Position numbers and translations under genes: made by a program. From the NCBI GenBank assembly GCA_019423835.1, contig JAHZAR010000011.1, positions 1 to 40,958 of the forward strand: DNA of 40,958 bases. Direction: 5' to 3'. Origin of the DNA: Clostridiales bacterium (lineage in GTDB: Bacteria > Bacillota > Clostridia > Lachnospirales > Lachnospiraceae). Shown here one piece after another: positions 8,493 through 15,984 of the stretch. Within the stretch, counting starts at the first letter, position 1. Every line of letters starts with the position of its first letter. Under the pieces are notes generated by a model. That model had not been told where the DNA came from. It worked only from the letters and a program-made list of their open reading frames with translations, and did not search any database.

Positions 8493-8537
8493 TATAAAAA
8501 CAGATCGGGCGCTTTCGCAGCAACGTCCGACCTGTTT
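8488..8537 (-). terminator. Terminator of the two-component operon
   Basis: The arm 8498-8508 pairs with 8527-8537 with one mismatch. Read leftward it is followed by a T-rich tract. It lies just after the stop of the 195-residue membrane protein gene and separates this operon from the PF06541-like gene. Confidence 0.7.
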
Positions 8538-8542
8538 GAAAT

Positions 8543-9115
8543 TTAGTGCAGCAGGTGAATTCCTTTTTCACAAAGCGAATTGATCTCATCGTATTTCTGC
8601 TCCATCAGAGGCTCGACCTCCGCCGTCCGCTTTCGTACCAATGCCCGGTACAGAAAATACGGGACGACCCATCCCAGGAAACCAGGAATTGCCAGCAGAA
8701 TGGTCAGCCAGACGATGGGCGGCTCCGACACTACCGCAAAGGTAGAGCCGGCCATGAAGGCGGTGCCGAGAATGCCGATTGCCAGTGCCGCAATCGTAGC
8801 CTGGGTGGTCTTGGCACGCTCTAGCGCCTTCAGTTCAGCAATACAGCTGTCAAAGTTGCGCTGCAGGCGAGTAAGCTCCGCCTTGTTGCTGATGTTCCGA
8901 TTACGGTGAAAATAGAGTGTGGTTGTCTCCGCCGTTTTTGGAGAACCTATGGAAAGATGACCGCCCCTACTCTCTATTTTTGCTTCCCTGTTTGGGTCCG
9001 GCTCCCAGCCAAAACAAGGGTAGCTGTCCAAACAGAGGGAGGCGTGCTCCCTGGGAACGGTAATCTCCCGGTATTCATAGCCGGTATAGCCCGTACTGTT
9101 CTTATCATTCATCAT
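8543..9115 (-). CDS. Two-helix membrane protein coupled to the sensor kinase
   Basis: A protein of about 190 residues that I do not recognise. The N-terminal ~75 residues are soluble, with several Tyr, Pro and acidic residues. A charged coiled-coil-like segment follows (about 75-100), then two membrane helices (about 105-128 and 134-155) and a C-terminal basic and acidic helix. I chose the ATG at 9115 because GAGGAG lies 7 bases upstream; the ATG at 9112 is the next choice. It overlaps the kinase gene by 11 bases, so the two are translationally coupled and the product probably works with that kinase, for example as an accessory sensor. A terminator follows directly. Confidence 0.75.
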   Translation of the reverse strand: MMNDKNSTGYTGYEYREITVPREHASLCLDSYPCFGWEPDPNREAKIESRGGHLSIGSPKTAETTTLYFHRNRNISNKAELTRLQRNFDSCIAELKALERAKTTQATIAALAIGILGTAFMAGSTFAVVSEPPIVWLTILLAIPGFLGWVVPYFLYRALVRKRTAEVEPLMEQKYDEINSLCEKGIHLLH

Positions 9116-10190
9116 AAATATGCTCCTCAACTTTTTCCCGCGTAGGAATCCGCACTGTGAAAGTGGTCCCTTGTCCTTCGGTACTGTCCACCGAAATCTC
9201 CGCGTTCATAATCTGCAAAATCCGCAGGGCCAGAGCCAGACCTAATCCGTTGCCCTCAGTGGCGTGGGAGGTGTCGCCCTGATAGAATTTGTCAAAAATA
9301 TGGTCTTTGGCTTCCGGTGAGATTCCACATCCAGTATCCGACACGGAAACGGTAATGAAGTCCGTTTCCGAGGTCTGCCGCAGCGTCACCGTTCCACCCG
9401 GCTCGGTAAATTTGAATGCGTTGGAAAGCAGGTTGTTCCATACCAGCTCCATCAGGCTTTCGTCCGCATGGATAGTAGCCCGGTCCTCCAGTTCTGCTTC
9501 AAATTCAATCTGCTTTTCCTCCCACACAGCCTCAAAGGTCAACGCGCAATCGCTGAGCTGGCGGCACAGGTCGTAGGACTCAAACTGCGGGGTGATCTGC
9601 TGGCTCTCCAGCTTATTAAGTTTCAGGATATTGGTAACCAGGGCGGACAGCCGCCGGGTACTGCTCAGAATGGCGGCGGTGTATGCGTCCTGTTCCTCTT
9701 TTGTCAAGTTAGAAGTCCGCAGTAACTGCGCATAATTTTGAATGGCCGCCAACGGGGTCTTGATTTCATGAGACACATTGGCAATGAAATCGGTCCGCAT
9801 GGTCTCCAGACTGCCCAGCTCCGCCACCATCTTGTTGAAATCCAAAAACATCAGATCCAGGTAGTCGTGCCGGTTGGAGGTATGGAGGGGCGGGATATAG
9901 ACGGAGAAATCTCCATGGGCCACCTTCTTTGCGGCTTTTGCCAGTTCCTTCATAGGCTGGTCATAGGTTTTCGTAATTTGATGCCGTGTAAATAAGGTCA
10001 GGCATACAGCGACAAGGCTCCAGTAGATAACGGGTATTGCTGTCTGAACCAAAGAATTCCACTCGTTTTCATTGATCAGGGTGATCAGGCCAGTATGAAT
10101 CCCTGACATGAGCAGTAACACCACCAGATAAAGCGCAAACAGCGACGGCGGAAAACGGGATTCCAACCGCCGTTTTTTTCTCGCACTCAC
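9105..10190 (-). CDS. Sensor histidine kinase
   Basis: A 361-residue membrane kinase of the HisKA class. Helices at about residues 16-39 and 47-67 leave only a very short outer loop, so it probably senses within the membrane or through a partner protein. A HAMP-like linker (about 70-125) follows. The H box FIANVSHEIKTP has the phospho-acceptor His141. The ATPase domain shows the N box (NNLLSNAFKF, 252-261), G1 DTGCG at 285, the F box near 299 and G2 GNGLGL at 313. It overlaps the response-regulator gene by 4 bases (ATGA). The lack of an outer sensor domain and the coupled membrane proteins resemble intramembrane-sensing kinases of Firmicutes, which is inference. Confidence 0.93.
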   Translation of the reverse strand: MSARKKRRLESRFPPSLFALYLVVLLLMSGIHTGLITLINENEWNSLVQTAIPVIYWSLVAVCLTLFTRHQITKTYDQPMKELAKAAKKVAHGDFSVYIPPLHTSNRHDYLDLMFLDFNKMVAELGSLETMRTDFIANVSHEIKTPLAAIQNYAQLLRTSNLTKEEQDAYTAAILSSTRRLSALVTNILKLNKLESQQITPQFESYDLCRQLSDCALTFEAVWEEKQIEFEAELEDRATIHADESLMELVWNNLLSNAFKFTEPGGTVTLRQTSETDFITVSVSDTGCGISPEAKDHIFDKFYQGDTSHATEGNGLGLALALRILQIMNAEISVDSTEGQGTTFTVRIPTREKVEEHIYDE

Positions 10191-10858
10191 TTGACCACCG
10201 CCTTATAGCCTAATCCCCGAACCGTCTTGATCTCAAAATCCGAGCAGATGGAGAATTTGTCCCGCAGCTTGGTGATATACACATCCACTGCCCGCAGACC
10301 GGTGTCACTCTCCACACCCCAAAACTCATCCATAAGCTGGGAACGGGAAAAGGTGTGGTTGGGGTAAGAAAGCAATTTATAGAGGATATTGAATTCCCTC
10401 GTGGTCACGGGAATCTCTTCGCTATTGACAACAGCAGTCAGTGCATCCGCATCCAAAACCAATGTACCAACTTTGAGCTTTCGGCTGGCCTCAATGTTGG
10501 CCCGGCGCAGCAGGGCGCGCACTCGCATGAGAAGCTCGCTGAAATCAATGGGCTTCACCATGTAATCGTCGATGCCTAAATCAAACCCCTTCTGTTTGGC
10601 AGGCAGATCATCACGCGCAGAAATAAACAGGATGGGAATGGTCTTGTTAAGGCTCCGTACCGTTTTGGCAAACTCAAAGCCATCGGTCCCCGGCATCATA
10701 ATATCTGAGATAATGAGGTCATAGAGCTGGCTATACATCGCATCGTAGGCTGCCTCTGCGCTGAGGCAGCCCTTTGCCTCATAGCCGCTATCATTAAGAT
10801 AGGCACACACACTTTGTGTTAATTTTTCTTCATCATCTACAACAAGAATCCGAACCAT
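10187..10858 (-). CDS. OmpR-family response regulator
   Basis: A 223-residue regulator with an N-terminal receiver domain and a C-terminal winged-helix DNA-binding domain (about 130-222). The receiver shows the acidic pair DD at 8-9, phospho-acceptor Asp52 in LIISDIMMPG, and Lys102 in YMVKPID. The output domain has the family's TTREFNIL and VRGLGYK signatures. It lies 13 bases after the 295-residue membrane protein gene and overlaps the kinase by 4 bases. OmpR-type regulators bind direct repeats spaced about 11 bases, and such repeats occur in front of three units of this cassette (7771, 8472, 11809), so it probably controls all three, including its own operon. Confidence 0.95.
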   Translation of the reverse strand: MVRILVVDDEEKLTQSVCAYLNDSGYEAKGCLSAEAAYDAMYSQLYDLIISDIMMPGTDGFEFAKTVRSLNKTIPILFISARDDLPAKQKGFDLGIDDYMVKPIDFSELLMRVRALLRRANIEASRKLKVGTLVLDADALTAVVNSEEIPVTTREFNILYKLLSYPNHTFSRSQLMDEFWGVESDTGLRAVDVYITKLRDKFSICSDFEIKTVRGLGYKAVVK

Positions 10859-10871
10859 ATCTCGATTCCTC

Positions 10872-11759
10872 CTATTCGTCTATATTTTTCAGCTGGAACT
10901 GGCAGCGGCGCTCCGTTTCGCCGCATATCTGTTTCCATATTTCCGGCGCTATGCCGCTAAGGAAGTGAACGGAAACTACTTCTGTCCCCTGTTCTGTAAA
11001 TCCTTTTTCCACTGCGGTCAGCGCATAATTCGGGAAGTGTTTTTTCATCATGCGGTTCAGTGCTCTTTGTTCCCGGCGGCAGTCCGTTCGAGTGGTAATC
11101 CGCCGCATCCGCAACAGCATATACACACCAAGCAGGACAGCGCAGGTTCCCATCAGTGCGCCCAGGATGCCATTGGACGCAGGATTTTGTCCTTCATCTG
11201 CAAAAGACAGAATCGCCGCCTGGGTCAGCACCAGGGAGATCAATGAGGTGGCGAGATTAATGGTCTTAAGGGCATGGAGCAGTGGAGAGTGATTCTTGCG
11301 AAACACCAGCACTCCACGCAGGTTAAGGCCGATTTCCACAAAAGTCACCGTGGCAATCCCCATGGCGATGTAAGGATGGTATGCCGTGTAAGTGGGGTGG
11401 AAGTACATTCGGATGGAATATGCGATATACAGGCAGCTTGTAACGATGAGGACAATGCCCGACCAACGATAATAGCGGTATTGTTTAGAAATGTCTTTCG
11501 TCCGAATCACGCCTGCGAGGGCACAATACCGGGCAAGCACCATCCCCAATGTATAGCAGCCGTTTACGCAGGTGAAGATTGAGAGCGCCAGAACACCAGA
11601 TATAATCTTGAAAAGGCCCATCAGGATGTTGCCCAGACCGGAGAGTCCCGTCAAGTAAAGCATCCGGCTGCTGGAAGTATTATAGTTGGCCTGAATCTCA
11701 TAACTGCTGGCCTTTAGAAAATCAACGCTATGTTTAATTGGATTCCGTTTCATCTTCAC
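10872..11759 (-). CDS. Multi-helix membrane protein, first gene of the two-component operon
   Basis: A 295-residue protein of unknown family. About six membrane helices span residues 32-225, arranged in pairs, with a basic cytoplasmic N-terminus (KMKRNPIKHSVDFLKASSYEIQANY). A soluble C-terminal part follows (about 220-295) that starts with a strongly basic stretch and holds no motif I can name. The start has an AGAAGG site. It is the promoter-proximal gene of the operon with the regulator and kinase, behind direct-repeat copy C. By position it may be an effector or the signal-input component; nothing in the sequence decides between these. Confidence 0.75.
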   Translation of the reverse strand: MKMKRNPIKHSVDFLKASSYEIQANYNTSSSRMLYLTGLSGLGNILMGLFKIISGVLALSIFTCVNGCYTLGMVLARYCALAGVIRTKDISKQYRYYRWSGIVLIVTSCLYIAYSIRMYFHPTYTAYHPYIAMGIATVTFVEIGLNLRGVLVFRKNHSPLLHALKTINLATSLISLVLTQAAILSFADEGQNPASNGILGALMGTCAVLLGVYMLLRMRRITTRTDCRREQRALNRMMKKHFPNYALTAVEKGFTEQGTEVVSVHFLSGIAPEIWKQICGETERRCQFQLKNIDE

Positions 11760-11781
11760 ACCTTCTTGCCGCTTTTCTCAT

Positions 11782-11822
11782 TGAATATTTATACCATAGC
11801 ACGGGATTGTTTGAGTTTTGTT
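11782..11822 (-). promoter_or_regulatory. Response-regulator direct repeat and promoter, copy C
   Basis: GTTTGAGTTTTGTT at 11809-11822 (plus strand) is the third copy of the cassette motif. A -10-like TATAAA (minus strand, 11788-11793) is 15 bases downstream; a poorer hexamer lies at the 21-base distance seen in copies A and B. It precedes the operon starting at 11759. Confidence 0.45.
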
Positions 11823-11848
11823 AAAATAAAGGGGTATTTCAAAAATTT

Positions 11849-12372
11849 TTATAGAAAATCTTCTGGGAGATGCTGGCTTAAAACAGTTTGGACAGTTTCA
11901 GGAGAATCGATGCAGCCATCCTCCACCCATCGCCTTAAAATTGCTTCAATCCCAGCCCGATAAAATGCCTGTCGATAATGGTCCAAGTGAGCAGAAGCAT
12001 CAAAAAGCCAAACTTGCGTCGGTCCGTTCTGGACAGGTTCATTTTTATGACATTGAAAATATAAATGATAGAAGTTCATGCGGTTCTTCATAGAGCGGAG
12101 AAAAAAGAGCTGCCATTGCTGACCGGACTGCTGCTCTGAGCACTCTTCTCGGAAGGCCATCATAGCAGCTTCTCGAATCTGTATTTCGCTGCGTTCTGTC
12201 AACTCACCAATATCTGAAAAATAAGCGTAAAATGTGGTTCGATTAACTCCCGACATATTACAAATATCTTGGATTGTAATGTCCTGAACTTTCTCAGTTT
12301 TCAATAATTCCACAAGTGCAGTTTGTATTTTTTCTCGCTTTCTTGAAAGCGCTGATTGTTTTTAGTGTTCAT
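11849..12372 (-). pseudogene. TetR/AcrR-family regulator, frameshifted near the N-terminus
   Basis: The helix-turn-helix ITIQDICNMSGVNRTTFYAYFSDI and the following ~110-residue ligand-binding part are intact. The natural start is the ATG at 12372, behind AAGGAGG, giving MNTKNNQRFQESEKK; this frame then stops after 24 codons. Adding one A to the A6 run at about 12329-12334 joins it perfectly to IQTALVELLKTEKVQ. So one base is missing in a homopolymer. Translation from the in-frame GTG at 12313 could give a 154-residue protein lacking most of helix 1. It lies 89 bases upstream of the two-component operon, on the same strand. Its former target is unknown. Confidence 0.75.
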
Positions 12373-12586
12373 AGCAAATCACTTTCCTCCTTGTTGTCTC
12401 ATCATTGCTTAAAATGTTATATTTATTATTCCAACTCTTGTTGTGATAATAGAATAAATTAAGAAATATGTCAACGCAGAAAACCGGCAAGCAATGCTTG
12501 TTGAGGGCAGCGCCCCCAAGCCCCTTTGAACGCAGAATTTCATTCTGCGGCTGCGCGTTCTGCGAACGATTTTGACCAGTACCAGC
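12373..12586. other. Intergenic stretch with hairpins
   Basis: No gene is seen between the relaxase remnant and the TetR gene. The stretch has an AT-rich part (12410-12470), probably the TetR promoter area, and a hairpin CGCAGAAT/ATTCTGCG at 12531-12549. A small inverted repeat, CAAGCA/TGCTTG, lies near 12488-12500. Confidence 0.4.
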
Positions 12587-13171
12587 TCACCGCTGGCCGC
12601 GGTCTTTTTCTTTTTCAGCATCGTGTTCTGCCTCCATATTCAGGAGCCGGTCTGCATTAGCTTTGGCCGTCAAAAGCTCCCCCATTTCTTCACGAGAGCG
12701 CCGGTATTCCGCGTAGGTTTTCTTCTTTTCTTCCAACAGTTCGGCATACTCCAGCAGGTTATGTTCCGTCAGAAAGTTCATGGTCTGGGCCATCTGCTTG
12801 AGGTTAAATACCTTTGCCCAGCGCGCATATCCGGCACCTTCCCAGCCTGAAATTTTGCCTGAATGTCAACCAGCAGATTGACTTTCGGCGGCTCTGCCGG
12901 AACCGCTGGCTTCTTCCGGCGTGATCCCGCCGGGGAGGAAGGATTGGCGTACATGATAGGCGATTATCTCATCTGCGCCGTGCACCCGTCCGGCAGCGGC
13001 AATGTGCTGACGCTTTGCCAGCAGGAACTCAGCATCAGTGGTCCGGCTGTCACATCCATAGCCGGTGATAAGTCTGCCATTATCCGTCTTTTGCGGGTTG
13101 GCCGCATAGTCAGTAATATCGCTGATTGCTTGGCTTTCCGTGCGGCCTTTGCCGTTCCAGCTACCGGACAC
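12587..13171 (-). pseudogene. Relaxase (MobA/MobL-like) of an integrative element, internally deleted
   Basis: Fragments of a long conjugative relaxase lie in order on the minus strand. The N-terminal part reads ISDITDYAANPQKTDNGRLI, followed by YHVRQSFLPGGITPEEA. The sequence then jumps in another frame to KPAVPAEPPKVNLLVDIQAK. After a one-base loss in the G-rich stretch near 12828-12832 comes YARWAKVFNLKQMAQTMNFL. A second deletion leaves only the C-terminal KKTYAEYRRSREEMGELLTA and the end KDRGQR. Relaxases of this kind are usually around 450-550 residues and nick DNA at oriT. The catalytic histidine triad region is missing. It shows that a conjugative or mobilisable element once sat here. 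Confidence 0.75.
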
Positions 13172-13326
13172 TCCAAGCAGATTTTACGCATTCTTGATGT
13201 AAAATTCCGCGCTTTTTCATCGGAAATCCGCATCAAAAGCCGATAGTGCAATCTTCTATGTATATTCTCTCCGAGTTCGCGTATAATAAACTTATGCCAT
13301 ATACGGCAAAAGTTAGAGGTGATATT

Positions 13327-13880
13327 ATGATTAAGCGAGATTATTATTTGAACCGCCTGATTCACAATATGTGGAATGGTGAAATTAAGGTTATCACCGG
13401 AATCCGTCGCTGCGGAAATCAGCGCTTCTCTTTGACCTATTTTATGAATACCTTCTTTCTCAGGGGATAAAAGAAGAACAAATTATCTGTCTGGAACTTG
13501 ACCAGCGAAGAAACTATAAATACCGCAATCCCATTCTCCTCTGTGACTATGTGGATTCGATCGCAAGCACCAGGAAAGACGAGAAGCGCGGTTATTCCGT
13601 AGAGGTCGGTATGGTCACAGAACGAAAAAATGACGAGCGAATCCAGCGTGAAATTGACTTTGTTGTGAACGATGGAGACCGCCGCATCTATATTCAGTCT
13701 GCTTATCAGATGGATACAGAACAGAAAGCAGAAACTGAGTTACAATCCTTAAAATTCACAGGAGATTTCTTTAAGAAAATTGTAATCCGTATGGATATTC
13801 CCCAAAACTTCTACGATAACAACGGATTTTATCATTGCAGCCTGATTGATTTTTTGCTTGGGACAACAGCCTTGTTCTAA
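13327..13880 (+). pseudogene. AAA ATPase with DUF4143-type C-terminus, frameshifted and deleted
   Basis: The start (SD AGAGGTGAT, MIKRDYYLNRLIHNMWNGE) leads into the Walker A region KVITGIRRCGK. There the frame breaks: A3 at 13416-13418 should be A4. One extra A restores LLFDLFYEYLLSQGIKEEQI and then LELDQRRNYKYRNPILLCDYV. At RKDEK|RGYSVEVG the ATPase middle, with Walker B and the rest of the core, is missing. The C-terminal end (IQREIDFVVNDGDRRIYIQS to LLGTTALF) is intact. Family members are about 400 residues, so roughly half is lost. These ATPases are common on mobile elements and their role is poorly known. It runs opposite to the relaxase. Confidence 0.75.
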
Positions 13881-13974
13881 TTCAAGCAGCAAAATGATCT
13901 TCATTTTAGCTTGTAATAAAACGAGAATACGGTGTAAAGCACGAATCTGACAACTGAAAGCTAATTTTAACAGC

Positions 13975-14009
13975 AAAAGGTACTGGGGCATTTTGTCCAG
14001 TACCTTTTT
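13975..14009 (+). terminator. Rho-independent terminator after the ATPase remnant
   Basis: A perfect 12-bp stem (13975-13986 with 13997-14008) closes a 10-base loop and ends in five T residues. It lies about 95 bases after the ATPase stop. On the minus strand it would also form, with TTTT at its end, so it may work in both directions. Confidence 0.75.
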
Positions 14010-14049
14010 CAGGTTCATAATTCTCAATTTAACAGATACGGTCTGGCAT

Positions 14050-14359
14050 TTGCCATAAGGGAACTCATTGATGGCATATTTCAAGTCCTGCATCTTGCCC
14101 AGCATCCAGATCTTCGCTTTGGGCAGACCAAACGGGCTGATGAGGAACGCCAAAATCATCAGAATATTTCTGTTTTGCGGGGAGTATGTAATCAGCACCG
14201 CCACCCCAGCAGTGTAAATACCATACTAATAAGCCTCAGCACCAGACCAGAAACATACACAAGCCCGACGCACAGCCAGATGAATACGGTCAGCACCAGA
14301 ATCACTGGAGCCACCGCAATTTTAAGCAGCAGTTTCAGAATAAACAGCAATGCCCTCAT
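14050..14359 (-). pseudogene. CD1845-like integrative-element membrane protein, frameshifted
   Basis: From the ATG at 14359 the protein reads MRALLFILKLLLKIAVAPVI and on to RLISMVFTLLG, then hits a frame break at C4 (14204-14207, plus strand). Five G on the coding strand would continue it as VAVLITYSPQNRNILMILAF to INEFPYG. The reassembled protein has about 103 residues and four membrane helices, like the small membrane protein annotated as CD1845 family in clostridial conjugative elements. That family name is from memory. Its start overlaps the stop of the upstream small gene by 4 bases. The usual stop after the final YG is also gone. Confidence 0.6.
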
Positions 14360-14627
14360 TTTGTTTCCTCATCCCATTGTTCCCGCAGCCTTTGAAAGAA
14401 CTGTTCCGCCAGTTTTTCATCGTCCTCTGTCACTCCCGGCGGCCCTTTGTTATCTGGATTTCCTCATATCTGCGATAATCGGAAAGCAGTACCTCAAACA
14501 ATTCTTCCGGCGTCGGACAGAGACTCCCATCCACACAGTAACGGGAATCCCCCTTCCATGTGACCCGAAGATGGCCGCGCCTGCACTTCAGCACTTCTTC
14601 CTCCCGATCACAGTTCAGATAATCCTA
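14356..14627 (-). pseudogene. Small integrative-element protein, 5'-truncated and frameshifted
   Basis: The minus strand encodes DYLNCDREEEVLKCRRGHLR, then CPTPEELFEVLLSDYRRYEE. A one-base loss near 14445-14452 shifts the frame, after which KGPPGVTEDDEKLAEQFFQR runs to a TGA overlapping the next ATG. A TAG precedes the first residues and no start codon is visible, so the 5' end has been cut off, at about the island border. I do not recognise the family. The ATGA overlap with the CD1845-like gene shows the two were one operon. Confidence 0.5.
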
Positions 14628-14738
14628 AAAAATATTCAATGCCTTTTCAAAAGTTTTTATTCGTCCTCAGCTCCTTTATGGCGATCTCTTTTAACTTCTA
14701 TTATCCTTCCGGTATCTTCAAAAGACAAGGATACGGGC

Positions 14739-14782
14739 AAAAACAAAAATATGCCGTTTTGGATTTCTCCAAAACGGCATAT
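14739..14782 (-). terminator. Terminator of tRNA-Arg
   Basis: A perfect 15-bp stem (14749-14763 with 14768-14782) with a 4-base loop is followed leftward by TTTTTGTTT. It begins 10 bases after the tRNA 3' end. Confidence 0.9.
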
Positions 14783-14791
14783 CTCTCCATC

Positions 14792-14865
14792 CGTTCCTGG
14801 GCGGATTCGAACCGCCGGCCTTTCGCTTAGGAGGCGAACGCTCTATCCTGCTGAGCTACAGAAAC
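14792..14865 (-). tRNA. tRNA-Arg (anticodon CCT)
   Basis: The minus strand folds as a full cloverleaf of 74 bases. The acceptor arm is GTTTCTG paired with CAGGAAC (one T-G pair), with discriminator G and no encoded CCA. The anticodon stem TTCGC/GCGAA encloses loop CTCCTAA with anticodon CCT. The T arm GGCGG-TTCGAAT-CCGCC is standard. It decodes AGG. The decayed mobile island begins about 165 bases beyond its 3' end, so this tRNA may mark the old integration area. Confidence 0.95.
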
Positions 14866-14901
14866 CTGTCATCGATACTGATTAACAAAACCAGCTTAAT
14901 T

Positions 14902-14931
14902 ATTATAAATGATCTCTCTCATAAAAGTCAA
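14902..14931 (-). promoter_or_regulatory. Promoter of tRNA-Arg
   Basis: On the minus strand TTGACT (14926-14931) and TATAAT (14902-14907) are 18 bases apart, 36 bases upstream of the tRNA 5' end. Confidence 0.8.
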
Positions 14932-15006
14932 GTACAATTTTGTTTTTGCCTGCTTTTTGACACACTTTCTGGCAAAATCCCATCAGAAAGGGATGTCTCC
15001 CGCTTA

Positions 15007-15022
15007 TGTTCCACGTGAAACA
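15007..15022. other. parS site 2
   Basis: TGTTCCACGTGAAACA, a one-base variant of the perfect parS palindrome, lies in the gap between tRNA-Arg and the DUF3881 gene. Site 3 upstream of parA has the same sequence. Confidence 0.9.
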
Positions 15023-15039
15023 TCCCCTCTCTATGATGT

Positions 15040-15918
15040 CTACTTAAAATCAGCAATTCCCTGCATCCAGACCTTTCCCTTAAAGCGGCGGCCGACCTTT
15101 GGTTCACCCAACAGATCCTTTTTATTGATACATACTCTGAAGTGCAGATCATTACATTCCAGCTTCATGTCATAGATCTCTTCATCTGTGATCCTGTTTT
15201 TCTTCAGACAGATCTCCTCAATCTCTCCAATCACTGAGTATTGATCGCATTCAATTCCGCTGGGCATAAAACAGGTGTCAACGATGGTATACAGATCCTC
15301 CTTCATGGCACGTCTGGAAGCCTGCGAATACAGATCTATATCTTCAATAGTCAGGGACTCCATTGCTTCCGGATCGCCGTTTTTAGCTGCTTCCAGAAGG
15401 TTATTTCTGTTCCGCGACGCCACCTTCGCTTTCTCGATCTGCCTGGCTGTCTTTTTCACCGGAAGGAGAATTTTGCCGTGTACGGAAAGAGCCGACAGTC
15501 TGGCTGAAACTACTTCGGGGCTTTCCCTGCGCTTTAAACTTCTCTCTCTGTATTCCAGGGCATTTGTCAAATAGAAAATCAGAGAAATTCCCACCTTGTA
15601 TTCATCCAGCAGCCCTGCATAGGTTTCCTTTTCCGTGTGCCGCTGAATCGAGCACTCTGCCGTCGATGTGACAGTGCTGCTGTCCAGGTATGGGTAGTAG
15701 TACTCAATGTCCAGTTCCTCATTTTCATCCATCTCTCCGAACATGGCAATTCCCATTCCATCTGCCACCTCTGCCCTTATCTCGCAAAAATCTGTATCCC
15801 TGTCAATGGGAATACACCGGGACGCCCTGGCATCCTTGGACAGACATTTGAGCAGAGCCCGTATATCGCGGTTTTTCTGGTACATGCTGAATCCAACCGC
15901 GCGCAAATATTTATGCAT
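15040..15918 (-). CDS. DUF3881 family protein
   Basis: A soluble protein of about 292 residues matching the DUF3881 family of Lachnospiraceae, with unknown function. Landmarks are MHKYLRAVGFS at the start, EYYYPYLDSS near residue 70, YKVGISLIFYLTNALEYRER near 107, and the C-terminal VGRRFKGKVWMQGIADF. It is acidic in the first part and has no membrane segment. I use the ATG at 15918 because GAGGAG lies 9 bases before it and family members begin MHKYLRAxGF; an upstream TTG is less likely. It lies 66 bases after the DUF4446 gene on the same strand, at the end of the parA-parB series, with a parS site right after its stop. A link to chromosome segregation is only positional. Confidence 0.85.
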   Translation of the reverse strand: MHKYLRAVGFSMYQKNRDIRALLKCLSKDARASRCIPIDRDTDFCEIRAEVADGMGIAMFGEMDENEELDIEYYYPYLDSSTVTSTAECSIQRHTEKETYAGLLDEYKVGISLIFYLTNALEYRERSLKRRESPEVVSARLSALSVHGKILLPVKKTARQIEKAKVASRNRNNLLEAAKNGDPEAMESLTIEDIDLYSQASRRAMKEDLYTIVDTCFMPSGIECDQYSVIGEIEEICLKKNRITDEEIYDMKLECNDLHFRVCINKKDLLGEPKVGRRFKGKVWMQGIADFK

Positions 15919-15984
15919 CCTCTCTTTCTCCTCTTTATAAAACAATCACCACAAACCTTTTCCTCTTTACAGCCGGGAGATCTC

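Noticed and set aside
14630..14865. An att site for the island in the tRNA-Arg 3' end
   Set aside because: The tRNA has its own intact terminator between it and the island, and I found no second copy of its 3' end at the other border near 6.3 kb, so integration at this tRNA is only suggested by position.
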